Below, in pieces: positions 21,781 through 33,430 of a DNA stretch of 64,000 nt. Positions within the stretch are counted from its first letter, which is position 1, and each line of letters starts with the position of its first letter. This stretch comes from Porites lobata (lineage: Eukaryota; Cnidaria; Anthozoa; Scleractinia; Poritidae). The stretch spans positions 1,418,501 through 1,482,500 of the forward strand of contig CALNXK010000032.1 of NCBI GenBank assembly GCA_942486035.1, written 5' to 3'. Position numbers and translations under genes: made by a program. The notes beneath the pieces were generated by a model. That model saw only the letters and a program-made list of their open reading frames with translations, was not told the DNA's origin and made no database searches.

Positions 21781-23424
21781 CTACGTTAAAATGAATGAAG
21801 AACCTTAGTTCATATACAGACATTTGAGACAATACAAAACCTATCTACATTGTCTGACAGATTACCCAGTTTCACTTCAGCGACTGAAAATAATTGAAAT
21901 ATTATAACACTTTTAAGTGTGTCTTCTGGATAACTTTTTCAATAGCACACAACTTTCCACAGTTAAATACAAATGTAAAAAAAAATGACCAATCAGATCA
22001 GATGGACAGACCTACAGACAGAAGCCAAAAAGCAAACAATTTTGAAATTGATAAAAACTCGAAATTCATAACTGTGGAGGATCGACATTTGCCCATTTCC
22101 ACTCATAGAATTATAGATCACAAACATTCATACACAAGTGACCATGCATTGTAAGTACACGAAATTCCCACTGTACACAAATGTTGCGTATTTCCACTTT
22201 TAAAACAATCTCCTTTGTACATTTTTTTAAAATAAAAACTGTTTTCTTTGCTAACGCCAAAAGCTCTTACCCAAAGGAAAGTGAGGGGTTACTGGTTTAC
22301 CACAGAAACCAATAATGATGACACAGAAAATATTTTGGGTCAAGGACTCATTTTATAATCCAGCCTAAGAAATGCGCTATGCTTTTGGCCTTCCTTGATG
22401 TTTTGTCATTTAAGGTAATGTCCTTGTTTTGTACTGCACATCACCTACTGCGCATAACACTGAAGCATAACACTGAAACATCAAAGCCTAAAGTGAGGTA
22501 ACAAAGGACCCTTTTGTAGTCCACATGGTTTTAATAGTGATTGTGATAAATCTTCCCTGCTAAAAAGGTGCTGGTCTTGAAACTTGTTCCAGTCCTTTTC
22601 CACAAAATGATCATTTGAAGGCAAAATATTCCCATTATTATCTTACCACGACAAACAAACACGGTGACCCCCAATTTTTACTGCTGCTTCTTACTCGTTA
22701 TGGATGCAAGGAAATATATTTTAAGTAGAAAAAAATCTGGATAGTAAAAGTTGTGTTATTTAGATATGAATGATGTGAAACTCCCCATTTGGCGCCACAG
22801 AGGAAGAGTATGAGATATTAAATGTTAAAACTGTCTACTTTTCTCACGTTTTGTAAGATTGGGTACTTTGAAGTCATTTTACTGAAAAATTATAACCCGA
22901 CAACCAAGCAGGCTATAGGTTATAGAAAAGATTCATAGCTTTTGGTAAGAAATATGAATTTTTTTACGGTTGTTGATGATCAAGTTTTGAACATTTTACG
23001 TGCAAGCAGGAAAAAACACTTAGAATTACAGGCACACAAGGCGAAAACAAGCTCGGTGACCCCATCATTTTAGTGCAGTTTTCATTTTTCTATATATGGC
23101 TGCCAATTGTGCCAGGTTTGAAAAAAATGTGGATAGTACAGTCCTTTTCAAAGGAATTACCTTAAAGTTGAAAAAAAAACAAAAATAGCTGAAAACTGGC
23201 CATTGCCTTAGGCCTTTCTTTGTTTGTCCTCATTACCCACATTAATTATCATTTTAACACTATTACCAATATTCACTTTGGGTATCTTAAAAATACCAGT
23301 GCACTTTACATTATTGTAGACCTAACTTACAAAAGAAAACAAAACATTCTGTAAGTTGTAGCGAAATGGTGCCATCCTACAAATACTTGGATGCAAATAC
23401 ATAATATTGCTGGGCACAATTCAC
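21781..23424. other. Intronic, contains two similar short segments
   Basis: Intron between exons 7 and 8. Segments near 22647-22690 and 23037-23085 share CGGTGACCCC and flanking words, suggesting an old duplicated repeat. No gene is supported. Confidence 0.35.
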
Positions 23425-23464
23425 CTTGAGGTGGCTGGTTTCCATAACCAAGATAAGGCCATTC
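23425..23464 (-). CDS. PLEKHM2: PLEKHM2-like gene, exon 7 (end of RUN)
   Basis: A 40-nt exon with acceptor GACTTTGTTTCTAG and donor CAAG|GTGAAT. It starts in phase 0, encodes EWPYLGYGNQPPQ and leaves one base, which joins the two bases of exon 8 to make an Asp codon. The position corresponds to the YLD-rich stretch just after the RUN domain in PLEKHM2. The short length makes it invisible to ordinary frame scanning, but splice sites and phase both fit. Confidence 0.7.
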
Positions 23465-23967
23465 CTAGAAACAAAGTCAGCAACCATCAAGAAAAGTCTG
23501 CTATTGGTTACTTTCTCAGTACATCAAAGATATAAAGTGCAGGAAAGCCTCTAATACACGCATGAACAAACAATATTGTTCTTCTTAGTAAACAACAAAA
23601 CAACAAATTGAGACATTGAGATTGAGACTCAGCATACAACTGATTAGTTTATATTCTCACCCACAAATAGCTTATTAAGATAAGGTTCATCTTTTAGGTG
23701 GACTAAACAACAATAAAGACACTACGATACAATAAATAGAATAAACTAACATAACGCAAAGTAAGTAAATAATGATTATGAAGAGAAACGAAACATATAA
23801 GCAAAGGCAAGGAAAACAATAAAATATTCGATTTACGAAAGAAGAAGCTAAGAAAAACTTTACGGAGTACATTCAACACATGTCCATCCATCTTGGTCAG
23901 CTCGCGTGACTCCTTGCAACAGCAAACAAATCACACAAGGTCAAGTAATACAAGCAACATTTGTCTA

Positions 23968-24229
23968 GGCTCTTCCAAACTGCAGTGGACCCATTCACCG
24001 ATCTCATAGTATGTGTAACTAAAATAAGCGCGGCGAGGGTAGCCAGCGGCCTGCAGTTGACAAACAAACGTGACAGTTCCCCGGGTCACCTCGAGAGACA
24101 TTGTCAAGATCGCATTGGGAGCTAACTAATGGGTTTGTTTGTCGACTGCAGGCCGTTGGCTACCCTCGCCGGGGTTATTTTAGTTACCCACCATACTATG
24201 TGATCGGTGAACGGCAGTTTGGAAGAGCC
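23968..24229. repeat. Fold-back repeat with ~100-bp arms
   Basis: The left arm (23968-24069, starts GGCTCTTCCAAACTGC) and the right arm (24133-24229, ends GCAGTTTGGAAGAGCC) are inverted copies with a few indels and a spacer of about 63 bp. Shared internal words include GGCGAGGGTAGCCA and CCTGCAGT. This is a large potential hairpin in the intron between exons 6 and 7. No target duplication was seen. Confidence 0.7.
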
Positions 24230-25932
24230 TAGTTCGAAATTCAGAAGCTGATCGAGCAAGAGAAAAAAGCTTCGCTGGTGAACAATCTGTGGGAGGAATT
24301 GCGAATCGAGTGAATGGACCTGGAACTGCAACATCTCTGCTTTGAATTTCTGGAAGAATTGAGGGCGGGGGTAATTTTCCACTGGAATTATTCGCCTCGA
24401 ACGACAGAAACTTCGGAAATTACTGTTCAGCCTTGCCTTTCTCTTAGCAGTGGAACACCAAAGTAGCGCTAACTCGCCGAAAATGCCTCAAAACGGCCTG
24501 AGACGTGGGTAAACAAAAAATAAAACAAGGCAATAGGGTAAGTAGATTTTATTTAAAAACATAACATTTTTTCTCTCTTTTAAGAAAAACCGTTTACATC
24601 CCATACAAGCCTTTGTAAATAACCGTTTGTAACACAACACCACTCGCAAGCAAGAGTCACGTCCGCGATCCTGAAGTGAGCTTGGGCCGCCTGTGATAAA
24701 ACGGCCATAAATCGGCTCATGGACCACACAGGAGAGACGTAACACACATTTTATTTAAGGTAAGCTGTTTTATATTGAAATCCTTTCGTTTTCGTGGGTC
24801 ACAGAAATGATAGGTTTTTTCCCCATACAAATCCTTATATTTCGAATGTTATGCAACAATGCCGATGGTCGCCGCTGCTCATTTTTCGAGCTTGGGCTAC
24901 CTGTGCTTCCAACAAGTTTCAGATAATCAGAAGGATTGTTTTCCAGCCACTCGGTTGATTACTTGCCAGTTCTTGCAGCAAATTTAAAGTTCTCTTTGTG
25001 TTTCAGTCATGGAATTTAACTGTGGGGCTTTAATTCTTCCATCGTCCATGTCAAGTCCCTTCACCTCCAGATTCGTAGCTTCAGTTGAATGGAGCTTATT
25101 AATTCATTGATGTTTAACTTTTGTTTTGCTCGAATGTGAGATAAAATGTACATCCAAGATTTTAAAAGATCGTTTAATTTCTATGTTGTTCAGAGTGGTT
25201 CCTTGTACGGTATAGACTCAGTTACCTTGCAGCAAAAGCTCAGACTTTTCATGGTTATAACTGTTAGGCCAGAGCAAGTTCCATAATCTTCTTTGTTAGA
25301 GAGAGATCGTCTTTCAAAAAACCAGTCACGTAGTGTCAGAACGAACCTACTTTGATCTCTTCATTATCAACTGTAATGCCACGGATGTCATTACTGTTAC
25401 TGTTTGGAGCCCTGAGCATTCATTTACAGCAAGATATCTCAATCATTGTCTGGACACTTCCGCAGATGTAGTGTTTCCTTAAAGTTGCAGTAACAGTAAT
25501 AATAACAGCTCCCATAACTTTGCCTTAAATTTCGGACACTGGTAGAGCAACTCCTATAATGCTCAATTTCTTTATCCTCTAATGTTTACAGTAGAGAAAA
25601 AAGTTGATATTTAACTCCCACATATTTAACTCCCACAAAAACATTGCCTTCTCCATCTTCTTTTCCGAAACATTTCAACAACAAATAATCCTTCCCTAAA
25701 ATCTCACTTTCGGTATTTTATTATGACATGTTTGGTCAGTACATTACTATGTACTCAGAGAGGAATGTCATTTATGTGCTTTAAATTCAACATCTTGTCC
25801 ACATGGCAGTAAATTTATATCACGTTCAATAAATTAAATCTCCTCAATTAAATTTGATGATTGTATAACCAGGATTATGGTTGGCTTTGTTACTTCCTTG
25901 AAACATAAACTCAGTTAATATGTCATACTTAC
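24230..25932. other. Intronic, no gene recognised
   Basis: Intron between exons 6 and 7. The words GAGCTTGGGC and GCTTGGGCTACCTGTG recur (about 24680 and 24890), but no family is recognised. Confidence 0.35.
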
Positions 25933-25995
25933 TTGGTCTAAGGCAAAAGAAATGAAATCAAGGCCAGATACCAGTGTCTGAAGAATGGCTATTCT
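25933..25995 (-). CDS. PLEKHM2: PLEKHM2-like gene, exon 6 (RUN domain)
   Basis: A 63-nt exon with a strong T-run acceptor (TTTTTTTTCAG) and donor CCAA|GTAAGTATG. Only one frame is open; it encodes RIAILQTLVSGLDFISFALD plus Q, in phase 0 at both ends. TLVSGLDFISF closely matches the TLVSGLEFIRF segment I recall from PLEKHM2 RUN, the strongest single clue to the gene's identity. Confidence 0.85.
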
Positions 25996-26564
25996 CTGAA
26001 AAAAAAAATATTACATTGTAATTTTACATCGTTACCGCTAATGAAAAACAACTAGAGCCGTGTGTCAAAAGGGTAAAAGGCCCTCCCCTAAAGTTCAGCA
26101 AGAAGGCCTTTATGGGTCTGCTAAACATGTTGGGAAATCTTTCCTTTAAAGCCTTAAGTATTTGTATTTATTTCACGAATAAAATAAAAAAAATACATAC
26201 TAAAATTAATAGTAACATCACCATCTCTTGATATAGATATTATCTAACATTATTGGACATTGCTGTAATAAGAAAACATTTACCATTACTACACATCAAT
26301 CACCATGTTGCACATTTTCCTTTGTTGTGAGACACAATTTTCAATCCGTAGTTATCTGTCATTCACAATCATAAGGCATCAATCACTGTCACTAAACATT
26401 ATTTGTTATATCATTTTACATCATTCACTATTAATAATATGACGCCATTTACCATTATGAATCATCATCCACCTTAACAGAAAATTATTTACTTGCACCA
26501 ATTAAAACATAATTCACAGTCGCCAGACAAAATCACTCTCATCTGGCATCATTTTACTGTCACG
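25996..26564. other. Intronic, ATCATT-rich tract
   Basis: Start of the 13.8-kb intron upstream of exon 6. From about 26215 to 26560 the sequence has loose repeats of CATCA/ATTATC type words. No gene is seen. Confidence 0.35.
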
Positions 26565-26899
26565 TTATTCAGGTCAGCTCAGCCTTATTAGCCTGCTATC
26601 GGTACATGTAGCCCAGTACTACCTATGCGGGTGGTTCAAGATCTGAAGGATATGGAGGAATTTCAGGCTGTACTTGAGGGGTTTGTTCTGAAATATTTAC
26701 GGAATGGAATGTATTCACATTATGTAACATTATTCAGGTCAGTTCAGCCTTATTAGCCTGCTATCGGTACATGTAGCCCAGTACTACCTATGCGGGTGGT
26801 TCAAGCCCAAAATCTGAAGGATATGGAGGAATTTCAGGCTGTACTTGAGGGGTTTGTTCTGAAATATTTATGGAATGAAATGTATTTAAATTATGTAAC
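26565..26899 (+). repeat. Tandem duplication of ~165 bp
   Basis: Copy 1 (26565-26727) and copy 2 (26730-26899) start TTATTCAGGTCAG and end TTATGTAAC, differing by few substitutions and a 7-bp insertion (GCCCAAA) in copy 2. The second copy leads directly into the LINE fragment, so the duplication probably includes part of that element. Confidence 0.75.
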
Positions 26900-27920
26900 T
26901 TGGATAAGAACATTTAAAAAAAAAAAAAAGACCAAGGTCCTCACCGTGAAGGGAAAGCGACTCTCGACCAAAATAGACAATATCCCTGAGATTACTTGCA
27001 ATGGCAGTTTGTTAACTAACGTTATGAACGTTAAGCTAATTGGTCTTGAGATTGATGAACAGGTATCTTTCTCTGAGCATATTACGACTGTTTGTAAGAC
27101 AGTTTCAAAGCGCATCGGCCAAGTTAAAGAAAATTATGAATTATCTGCCCCTTAAACAAAGATTACGTTATTAAAATGCTTTGATCAGGCCAGTGATTAA
27201 TTATGCAAGTGTCCTCTGGACTAATTGTGATAAGGAAAGCCTTAGGCGGGTCCTGAAGCTCCAAAAACGAGCAGCTAGAGTAATCTAGAGAGTAATCCTG
27301 AATGCCCCCCCTCTAGCATCATCAGTTCCCTTGTTTAATCGGCTGAAATGGTTGCCTTTTTATAAAGACGCTTTAATATCTAAATGTGTCATTGCTTATA
27401 AGCGATTAAAAGGTGACGTCCCTGTTTATCTAAACGATCTTCTTAAATTAAACAGTACCATCCACAGTAGACAAACCAGGTACTGTTTGGCCTAACCTCT
27501 CCGAGGTATAATCGCGAAAGAGAAGGAGGCACAACTTTTACCGTAACAACTTGCAAAGCATGGAACAGCTTATCTTTGCCTGCAAGGCAAAGGGACTCAG
27601 TTGACTCTTTTAAAAAAGCATTGTGGAATGAATTTTTTAAACAACAGCAGAATCTTGATCATTTTTCTATTTAAGTAACTTGATGAATTGTGAGATGATT
27701 ATAATGCTATATTTTATCTTTTAAATTATTTAGTAGATTCTATAGTATCTGACTATATTCTTTGGTTTTTACCTTGTATTTTTTATAGCTTAGCATACTC
27801 ATTTATTATTTTATTATTTATTTATTTATTATTTAGAGGAACACAAGTTTATTAGCCCCGGCTATTTCGTGCTAACTCTCATTAAATAAAGTCTTTACTT
27901 ACTTACTTACTTACTTACTA
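26890..27920 (+). pseudogene. LINE reverse transcriptase C-terminal fragment with (ACTT)n tail
   Basis: The translation KTKVLTVKGKRLSTKIDNIP, VCKTVSKRIGQVKENYE, then RPVINYASVLWTNCDKESLR and LKLQKRAARVI is the thumb and C-terminal region of a LINE RT. There is an in-frame stop after RAARVI. The copy ends with ATTAAATAAAGT and a perfect (ACTT)n tail (27893-27919), the microsatellite end typical of several CR1/RTE-group LINEs. The 5' part is missing. Confidence 0.75.
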
Positions 27921-27939
27921 ATATTCAAATCAAATATTC

Positions 27940-29060
27940 AAATTAAATCATTCAGGAATACCAGCAAGCAATACAAAAGTATGAAACAGAAGGTAGTTCA
28001 GAAGAATGTCCATGCAATGAAATTACCCAACAGGATGGTCGTCCCATTTATCATGTGCCTCATCATAACATAATCAGACCAGAATGAGAAACAACTGAGT
28101 ATCGGATAGTGTTTGACGCATCCGCAAAAACTGAAAAAGATGTTTCATTAAATGATTACTTAGAAACAGGCCCAGCATTACTGACAGAACTTGTTAGTTC
28201 CCCCGTCTCAGAGAGCATCGCGTTGTGATTATGGCTGACATTTGGAAAATGTACCTGCAAGTGAAACTCAAGAGGAAGATCGCGATGTCTTCATTTATCT
28301 TTGGCACAACCTGGACTTGGGTGCTCCACTGCGATGAATCATGCGAATAGCGACTCTACTTTTTGGAGCAAAATCATGTCCCTTTTTGGCAATAGCAACA
28401 ACAAGACATCACACGGAGAAGAATAAAGAGAAATTCCCTCTACCTGCCAAGACAGTCAAAGACCACTTCTATGTTGAAGACCTTTGCTCAGGAGACAAAT
28501 CAGATGACAGTCATTAGATTATATCATGATTTGACACAGCTTATGGCTCACAGGGGCTTTCAACTTTGGGCAAGTAATTCAGAAGAGGTGATAAAAGAGA
28601 TTCCTGACTATCAAAGATCAATGGAGACAAAAATTGAATTCAAAGATGGCAAACAGTTTCAGAAAGCACTTGGCATAAGCTGGAATCCAAGGTCGGACAC
28701 CCTTCATTTCAAGTTTGCTGAACATGAGCTCAAAAGTGGAACTAAAAGAGAACCTGTTAGTCTCGTGGCTAAGGATTACAATCCTTTTGGACTATAGAGT
28801 CCAATTACTGGTAAAAGAACTATGGAAAGATCAGTCCGGCTGGGACGATGTCTTACCCTTATCCATTCAGAAAAAATAGAGCAAGCGGCTTCAAGGTATG
28901 AAAAAGATGGAACAGGTAGAGGTTCTTCAACGCTATTTCTCTTCATTGCCAGATCCAATGGAGAAAGAAATTCATGCCTTCTGCGATGCCTCACAGAACA
29001 CTTACTATTTTTTTTTTATGCTGGAGCTGTCTACATTAGAACTGTTACACCATCAGGTAC
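27940..29060 (+). pseudogene. BEL/Pao pol fragment: RT and start of RNase H
   Basis: Heavily stopped reading: HVPHHNIIRPE then YRIVFDASAKTEKDVSLNDY (start of RT), a damaged ADIWKM-like motif A, then the cleaner frame 28471-28797 with LYHDLTQLMAHRGFQLWASN and FQKALGISWNPRSDTLHF, and finally HAFCDASQNTYYFF (RNase H start). The order matches BEL/Pao pol. Integrase of the same type appears at 32270, so this may be the front half of one copy split by later insertions. Confidence 0.75.
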
Positions 29061-29114
29061 TGCTCATGTATCATTGAATCAGAAAGGTTTTTTTCTCTTC
29101 AGAAGTTGCTGTGA

Positions 29115-30235
29115 GTAATTGCATATATAATTGAAAAATGCTAAAGGCTTGCAAAGTGAAAGGAACACGGGAGTGTTATCAGCAGAAGAATTCAATGAGA
29201 CTGAAGTGAAAGAACTGTTGGATAAACTAAACGTGTCAAAGGCAAATGGTCCAAGTTTATTTTCTCCAAAACTCTTGAAATTAGCCGCGCCTGGCATTAC
29301 ACCATCCATGACCAAGCTTTTTAGCACCAGTGTTTATTTGAGAAGTTGGCCCAAAGCATGGAAAAGTGGTGAGTGGGTCCCCGTGTATAAAAAGGGTAAC
29401 AAATCTGATGTTAAGAACTACAGACCGGTAACAGTGCTGGATTCAGTTGGCAAAGTATTTGAACAGTCGATATGTAAACAAATTGGTCAACATTATGACA
29501 CTGTACTTTCACCATACTCAACTGCACATCGCAACACCCATTCCTGTGAAACAACCATGATACGATTAGTAGAAGACTGGAAATTGTCACTAGATTGGAA
29601 TTTGAGTGTAGGGATCTTATCAACGGATCTGTCAAAAGCATATGATTGTTCGCAGCATACACTTGTGCTGAGGAAACTTCAAGCATATGGATTTGATTAT
29701 ATGGCCATACACATACTAAGATCATATTTCAAGGAAAGACTGAATAGAGTTAGATTAGGTTGGTTTGGTTGATTGGAAACATGTCAAAGGGGATGTCCCC
29801 AAGGCTCTTCTCTTGGACTTCTAATGTGGAATTCGTATCAAAATGATTTATCACACTTTGTCAAGAGCATTGACTTTTCAATGTATGCAGATGACCACCA
29901 GCTTTATGTGTCTGATAATTCTATAAATGCTGTTGAAGAAAAGCTCAATGCAAATGGTGAAATTGCATCACAATGGTACAAAAATAATTTTCTCAAAGGC
30001 AACAAAGATAAGTACAACGAGATGCTACTATCTCGTGTCAATAATGATCCATTAATGTTCACATTGATGGACAAGATATTACCAACTGTAAAAAACTAAA
30101 ATTACATGGTGTCACAATAGATAGTGATCTTATGCTTAGGTCAGATATACAAGAGATCTGCATTAATACAAGTGAGAAGATTGGAGTCCTGTCACGTTTA
30201 AAGAATCTATACAGTGGAGGCTTCAAGATATAGCT
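29115..30235 (+). pseudogene. LINE reverse transcriptase, truncated at both ends
   Basis: Frame 29131-29772 then, after one stop, 29773-30099. Motifs: KNYRPVTVLDSVGKVFEQSI (block 1), THSCETTMIRLVEDW, ILSTDLSKAYDCSQHTLVL (motif A), CQRGCPQGSSLGLLMWNSYQ (block 4) and FSMYADDHQLYVSD with intact catalytic YADD. The sequence then decays at about 30235 with no tail. It lies between BEL/Pao RT and the MITE at 30406, so it probably inserted into the BEL copy. Confidence 0.8.
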
Positions 30236-30405
30236 ATAACGATGTAATATATAGATTTAGCCAGGGCTAAAAGCGAGGCTCCCATTAATATATTTATAAT
30301 TTAAATCAAACAATAAACTTGAATTCTGCAATTCAGTTAACTTTAGAGCATATAGCACATTCATGTGACTTTTGAGGGAAAGGCTAACTGATTTTAGAGA
30401 AAATA

Positions 30406-30665
30406 CCGTAAGATTCCGAAAATAAGCCCCAGGGCTTATATTTTTCAAACGCCCTTTTTGAGGGGCTTATTTTTGGAGGGGCCTATATTCGGAGGGGCTT
30501 ATGTACGGAGGGAAATTTGCGTTTCAAAAATTGTCTGCGCTAGCTTGTAGTGGAAAGGAAATTTGCCATTTTTGCTTTGTTTTACTTTGTATTCGAGGGC
30601 AAATTCCAAGTACAAGCTCCCCGGGGGGCTTATATTCGGCGGGGCTTATTTTCGGAATTTTACGG
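30406..30665. mobile_element. AAGCCCC-rich MITE with TA flanks (260 bp)
   Basis: The ends are CCGTAAGATTCCGAAAATAA and its complement TTATTTTCGGAATTTTACGG, flanked by TA on both sides (30404-30405 and 30666-30667). GGGGCTTAT-type words recur at both ends inside. Another, partial copy is at 57450. It has no coding frame and fits a Tc1/mariner (pogo)-type MITE. Confidence 0.75.
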
Positions 30666-30971
30666 TAATTTGCAAACAGCCTAAGAGTGAACAAAATCTT
30701 ACATTGAGTTGATAGCCTCATATGTACCCCCCAAAAACAGCAATCATCTTCGATCACATTTAAGAGACATAATGGCTCTTTATCACCGTAACATTAATTA
30801 AGCGTGGAAAAAAATCAGGCCGAATTTTTTTGCGTTCGACAAGTTTACTTTACAAAATCTTGCCAACAAATCTGGGTGCGCGTAAACCTACCTTTTATAC
30901 CATTTATACATCACATCTGAGGTGAAACAGTACTATGAGGTACTGTTTATATCACACAAACCTGGGACAGA

Positions 30972-31277
30972 ATGCAGTATTTCACAATTTTGCAACACAA
31001 ATTGCACTCATTCAATATTCAGGATGATGGAAGCACGCGTGGGCTTTTAGCTAAACCGTTAAACTGTGGCATAACTTTATTATTTCAGCCTCCCTACTCC
31101 CCCGATTTCAATACTTGTGAATTTTGCTTCCGTCATATAAAGGACCATTTGCGTTTTGCGTCGCTAACAGCTATATTTGCAGAACATGAAACGAAAATCG
31201 CAATCGCGGAGGCTATTTTACAAATATCCCCAGAAAACTCGTTCTCGTATTTCTGCCACTGTGGCTATGTTTTCTAG
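30972..31277 (+). pseudogene. Tc1/IS630-like transposase C-terminal fragment
   Basis: The 101-codon frame contains GITLLFQPPYSPDFNTCEF followed by CFRHIKDHLR, the hallmark of the third catalytic block of Tc1/mariner and IS630-like DDE transposases (PPYSPDxNxxE). The upstream catalytic Asp residues and the DNA-binding domain are absent. No terminal repeats were identified. Confidence 0.75.
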
Positions 31278-31566
31278 TTTTAATTGCTTACATGTAGTAA
31301 CGAGAAATTTACGGAGAGCATGTCTTATTTTGTTTGTAGGAAATACATCTTATTTGGAATAGCCAACCGTCTGTGTGTTTTCCTATTGTTTACTTTCTGG
31401 AATTATTAAACCTTCAAAACCAAACGAATTGCGTTCTCTGTAACCCAACTTAAAACGTATTATTTTTTTATGAAAATAAACATGTCAAAATCAACAGTTT
31501 TGCGGTAACAAAACGAAAGGCGTATAAACGTGACAAAATAAATTACAAGAATTTCGGCATCATTGC

Positions 31567-32057
31567 CTTCAATTGAGAGTTCTGAAACTGATCAATGATA
31601 AGTGGAAGTTCCAGTCCTGGCTCTCAGGCCAGTCTGGAACTTTATTGTTCAAGGCTCTCTGTAAAATTAGAAGATCACGATCCAGTTGCATTAGTTTCCC
31701 AGTACCATACTGGAGCAAGTTCTGCGCCTTTAATCTAGGCCGCATCACTGCAAAGAATGATGTCTTGGCGCGCTCCAGTGCGCTTGCTAAACGTTTGATG
31801 TTTTCCTCTTCCTCTGCTGCTTGACTTTTCTTTCTCCGTGCGAAGAATTTCCGAGTAAGCAAACAAATCTGCTTGACAAACATTCACCATATCGCCACCC
31901 TCGTCACAATAGTGAAGTCTAATCTTATGTGCGTCCAGGTGAGCCAAAGAAGAACAATTCTTTCTTATGCTACTTACAAGACCATCGTATGATACGTTTT
32001 TTAGGAGAAAAGGTGCGAAGCGTTTCCCTCCGTATTCAACTTTCACCTGGAACGTCA
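31567..32057 (-). pseudogene. PB1-domain protein, single exon, one frameshift
   Basis: From the Met of MTFQVKVEYGGKRFAPF the minus-strand frame encodes a PB1 domain: the Lys near the start, then RLHYCDEGGDMVNVCQADL, the acidic OPCA-type loop, about 70 residues in. The frame then runs to an early stop, while an overlapping frame (31567-31883) continues with EEEENIKRLASALERAKTSF and RDLLILQRALNNKVPDWPES, also coding-like. A one-base indel in the A-rich stretch near 31830 would explain both. PB1 domains pair front-to-back in kinase and autophagy scaffolds. It is intronless and on the same strand as the surrounding gene, so a retrocopy or a small host gene is possible. I do not recognise the family. 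Confidence 0.6.
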
Positions 32058-32269
32058 TTTCCGTTCTCTTGTTGTGAGACCTGTAAATTCCCAAGGGAGT
32101 GAATGGACTTATAATTTGACATCTACGCCCTTGGAAATTCTCATGTTCTGATTGGCTGGCTCGCTTTAAAGTTAGTAAACAGTCGTCAAAAAGATGTCAA
32201 AATTTAATCAAAAACTTTCTCGAGTGGCAACGGTAAGGCGCGTAGCACTATAAGACACTACAATAAAGG

Positions 32270-33430
32270 CTATGTTGTTGTTTTTGTTGAGGCTAAGGCG
32301 CTTTGGATCAAACAGACACAGCATGAAGATTTTAGAGATGAACTGGTCTATCTTAAGGGTTCTGAAGTCTTACCGAAGAAAAAAAGGCTCAACAATCTGT
32401 CTCCATATTTTGACAGTGAGACGGGGTTAATCAGAGTTGGCGGAAGAATTCACAAGACAAGCCTTCCTGAGGAAACAAAATATCCTGTCATTCTTCCTCA
32501 CCAGAACAGATTCATAGCCTTGCTAATCCAGAAAGCTCATGAGAAGTAGTTACATGCGGTAACCAATCAATACCCTCATGCATATAAGACAAGGGTATTG
32601 GATCATTCAAGGAAGAAGTGCGGTGAAGAAAGTAGTGAATCAGTGTCGTATCTACTGCTATTTCAAGACCAAATCTCTAGTACAAAAGATAGCACTTCTC
32701 CCAGAGGAGCAATGACACCATCCCCAGTGTTGACAAAACAGTATTGATTTTCTGGGACCTTTGTACATCAAGAACGAATTCCAAGAAGCTGAGAAGGCAC
32801 GTGTTGTACAAAACGTGCAGTAAATCTCGAGCTCACACGCAGCATGACCGCCGAAAGTTTTCTATTGGCTTTGGCAAGGATGATGTCAAGAAGTGGCAAG
32901 ATTGACGCGATTTGGTCTGACAATTTTAAATCATTTAAAAACGCTGACAATGAGCTCTGCCAATGCTGGGAAGTTATCAAAAGCGATATCCCACAGAAAG
33001 GGGTCCAGGGTAGTGGTATTCATTGGAAGTTCATTTGCCCTTGTCAACTGAAAAAATGTGGACAACACTTAGAGTAGCCGAGGAACAAATAAACAGTTGC
33101 CCCTTGACGTATTGCAGCAATGACACAACTGACCCGCTCCCACTCACACCAGCAGAAATTATCATAGGTCGACCCTTTCAGTGGGTAAAATTGAAGTCAA
33201 AAGATATGGAGGGCAGTTCTTTGCAGAAGAATCTTCTTCATGCTTGGAGAAATCATCAAACGCTGGCTGATAGCTTTTGAAAACAATGGTCTCAAGACTA
33301 TGTGACTCAATTGGTGGCTTACAAGAAATGGGCACAAGTTACCCCTCCCTTACAAGTTGGGGATGTAGTCCTAGTGAGCGATGACCACCTTCCAAGACTG
33401 CGCTGGAAACTTGGACGCCCACAAGAAATA
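32270..33430 (+). pseudogene. BEL/Pao integrase fragment
   Basis: Readable pieces, separated by stops: LNNLSPYFDSETGLIRVGGR (before integrase), VILPHQNRFIALLIQKAHEK (start of the zinc-binding part), RAVNLELTRSMTAESFLLAL and IWSDNFKSFKNAD (catalytic core with the second Asp, as DNxKxF), then LQVGDVVLVSDDHLPRLRW (C-terminus). The order is that of BEL/Pao pol. Together with 27940-29060 it may represent one old copy. At about 33430 it changes abruptly into Gag of another BEL/Pao copy. Confidence 0.75.

Noticed and set aside
22640..23090. Additional minus-strand exons near GTAAG-type donors
   Set aside because: Frames are short, acceptors weak, and the similarity between the two sites suggests a repeat.
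24133..24382. Minus-strand coding frame across the fold-back right arm
   Set aside because: Runs through the inverted repeat with no homology; most likely a chance frame.
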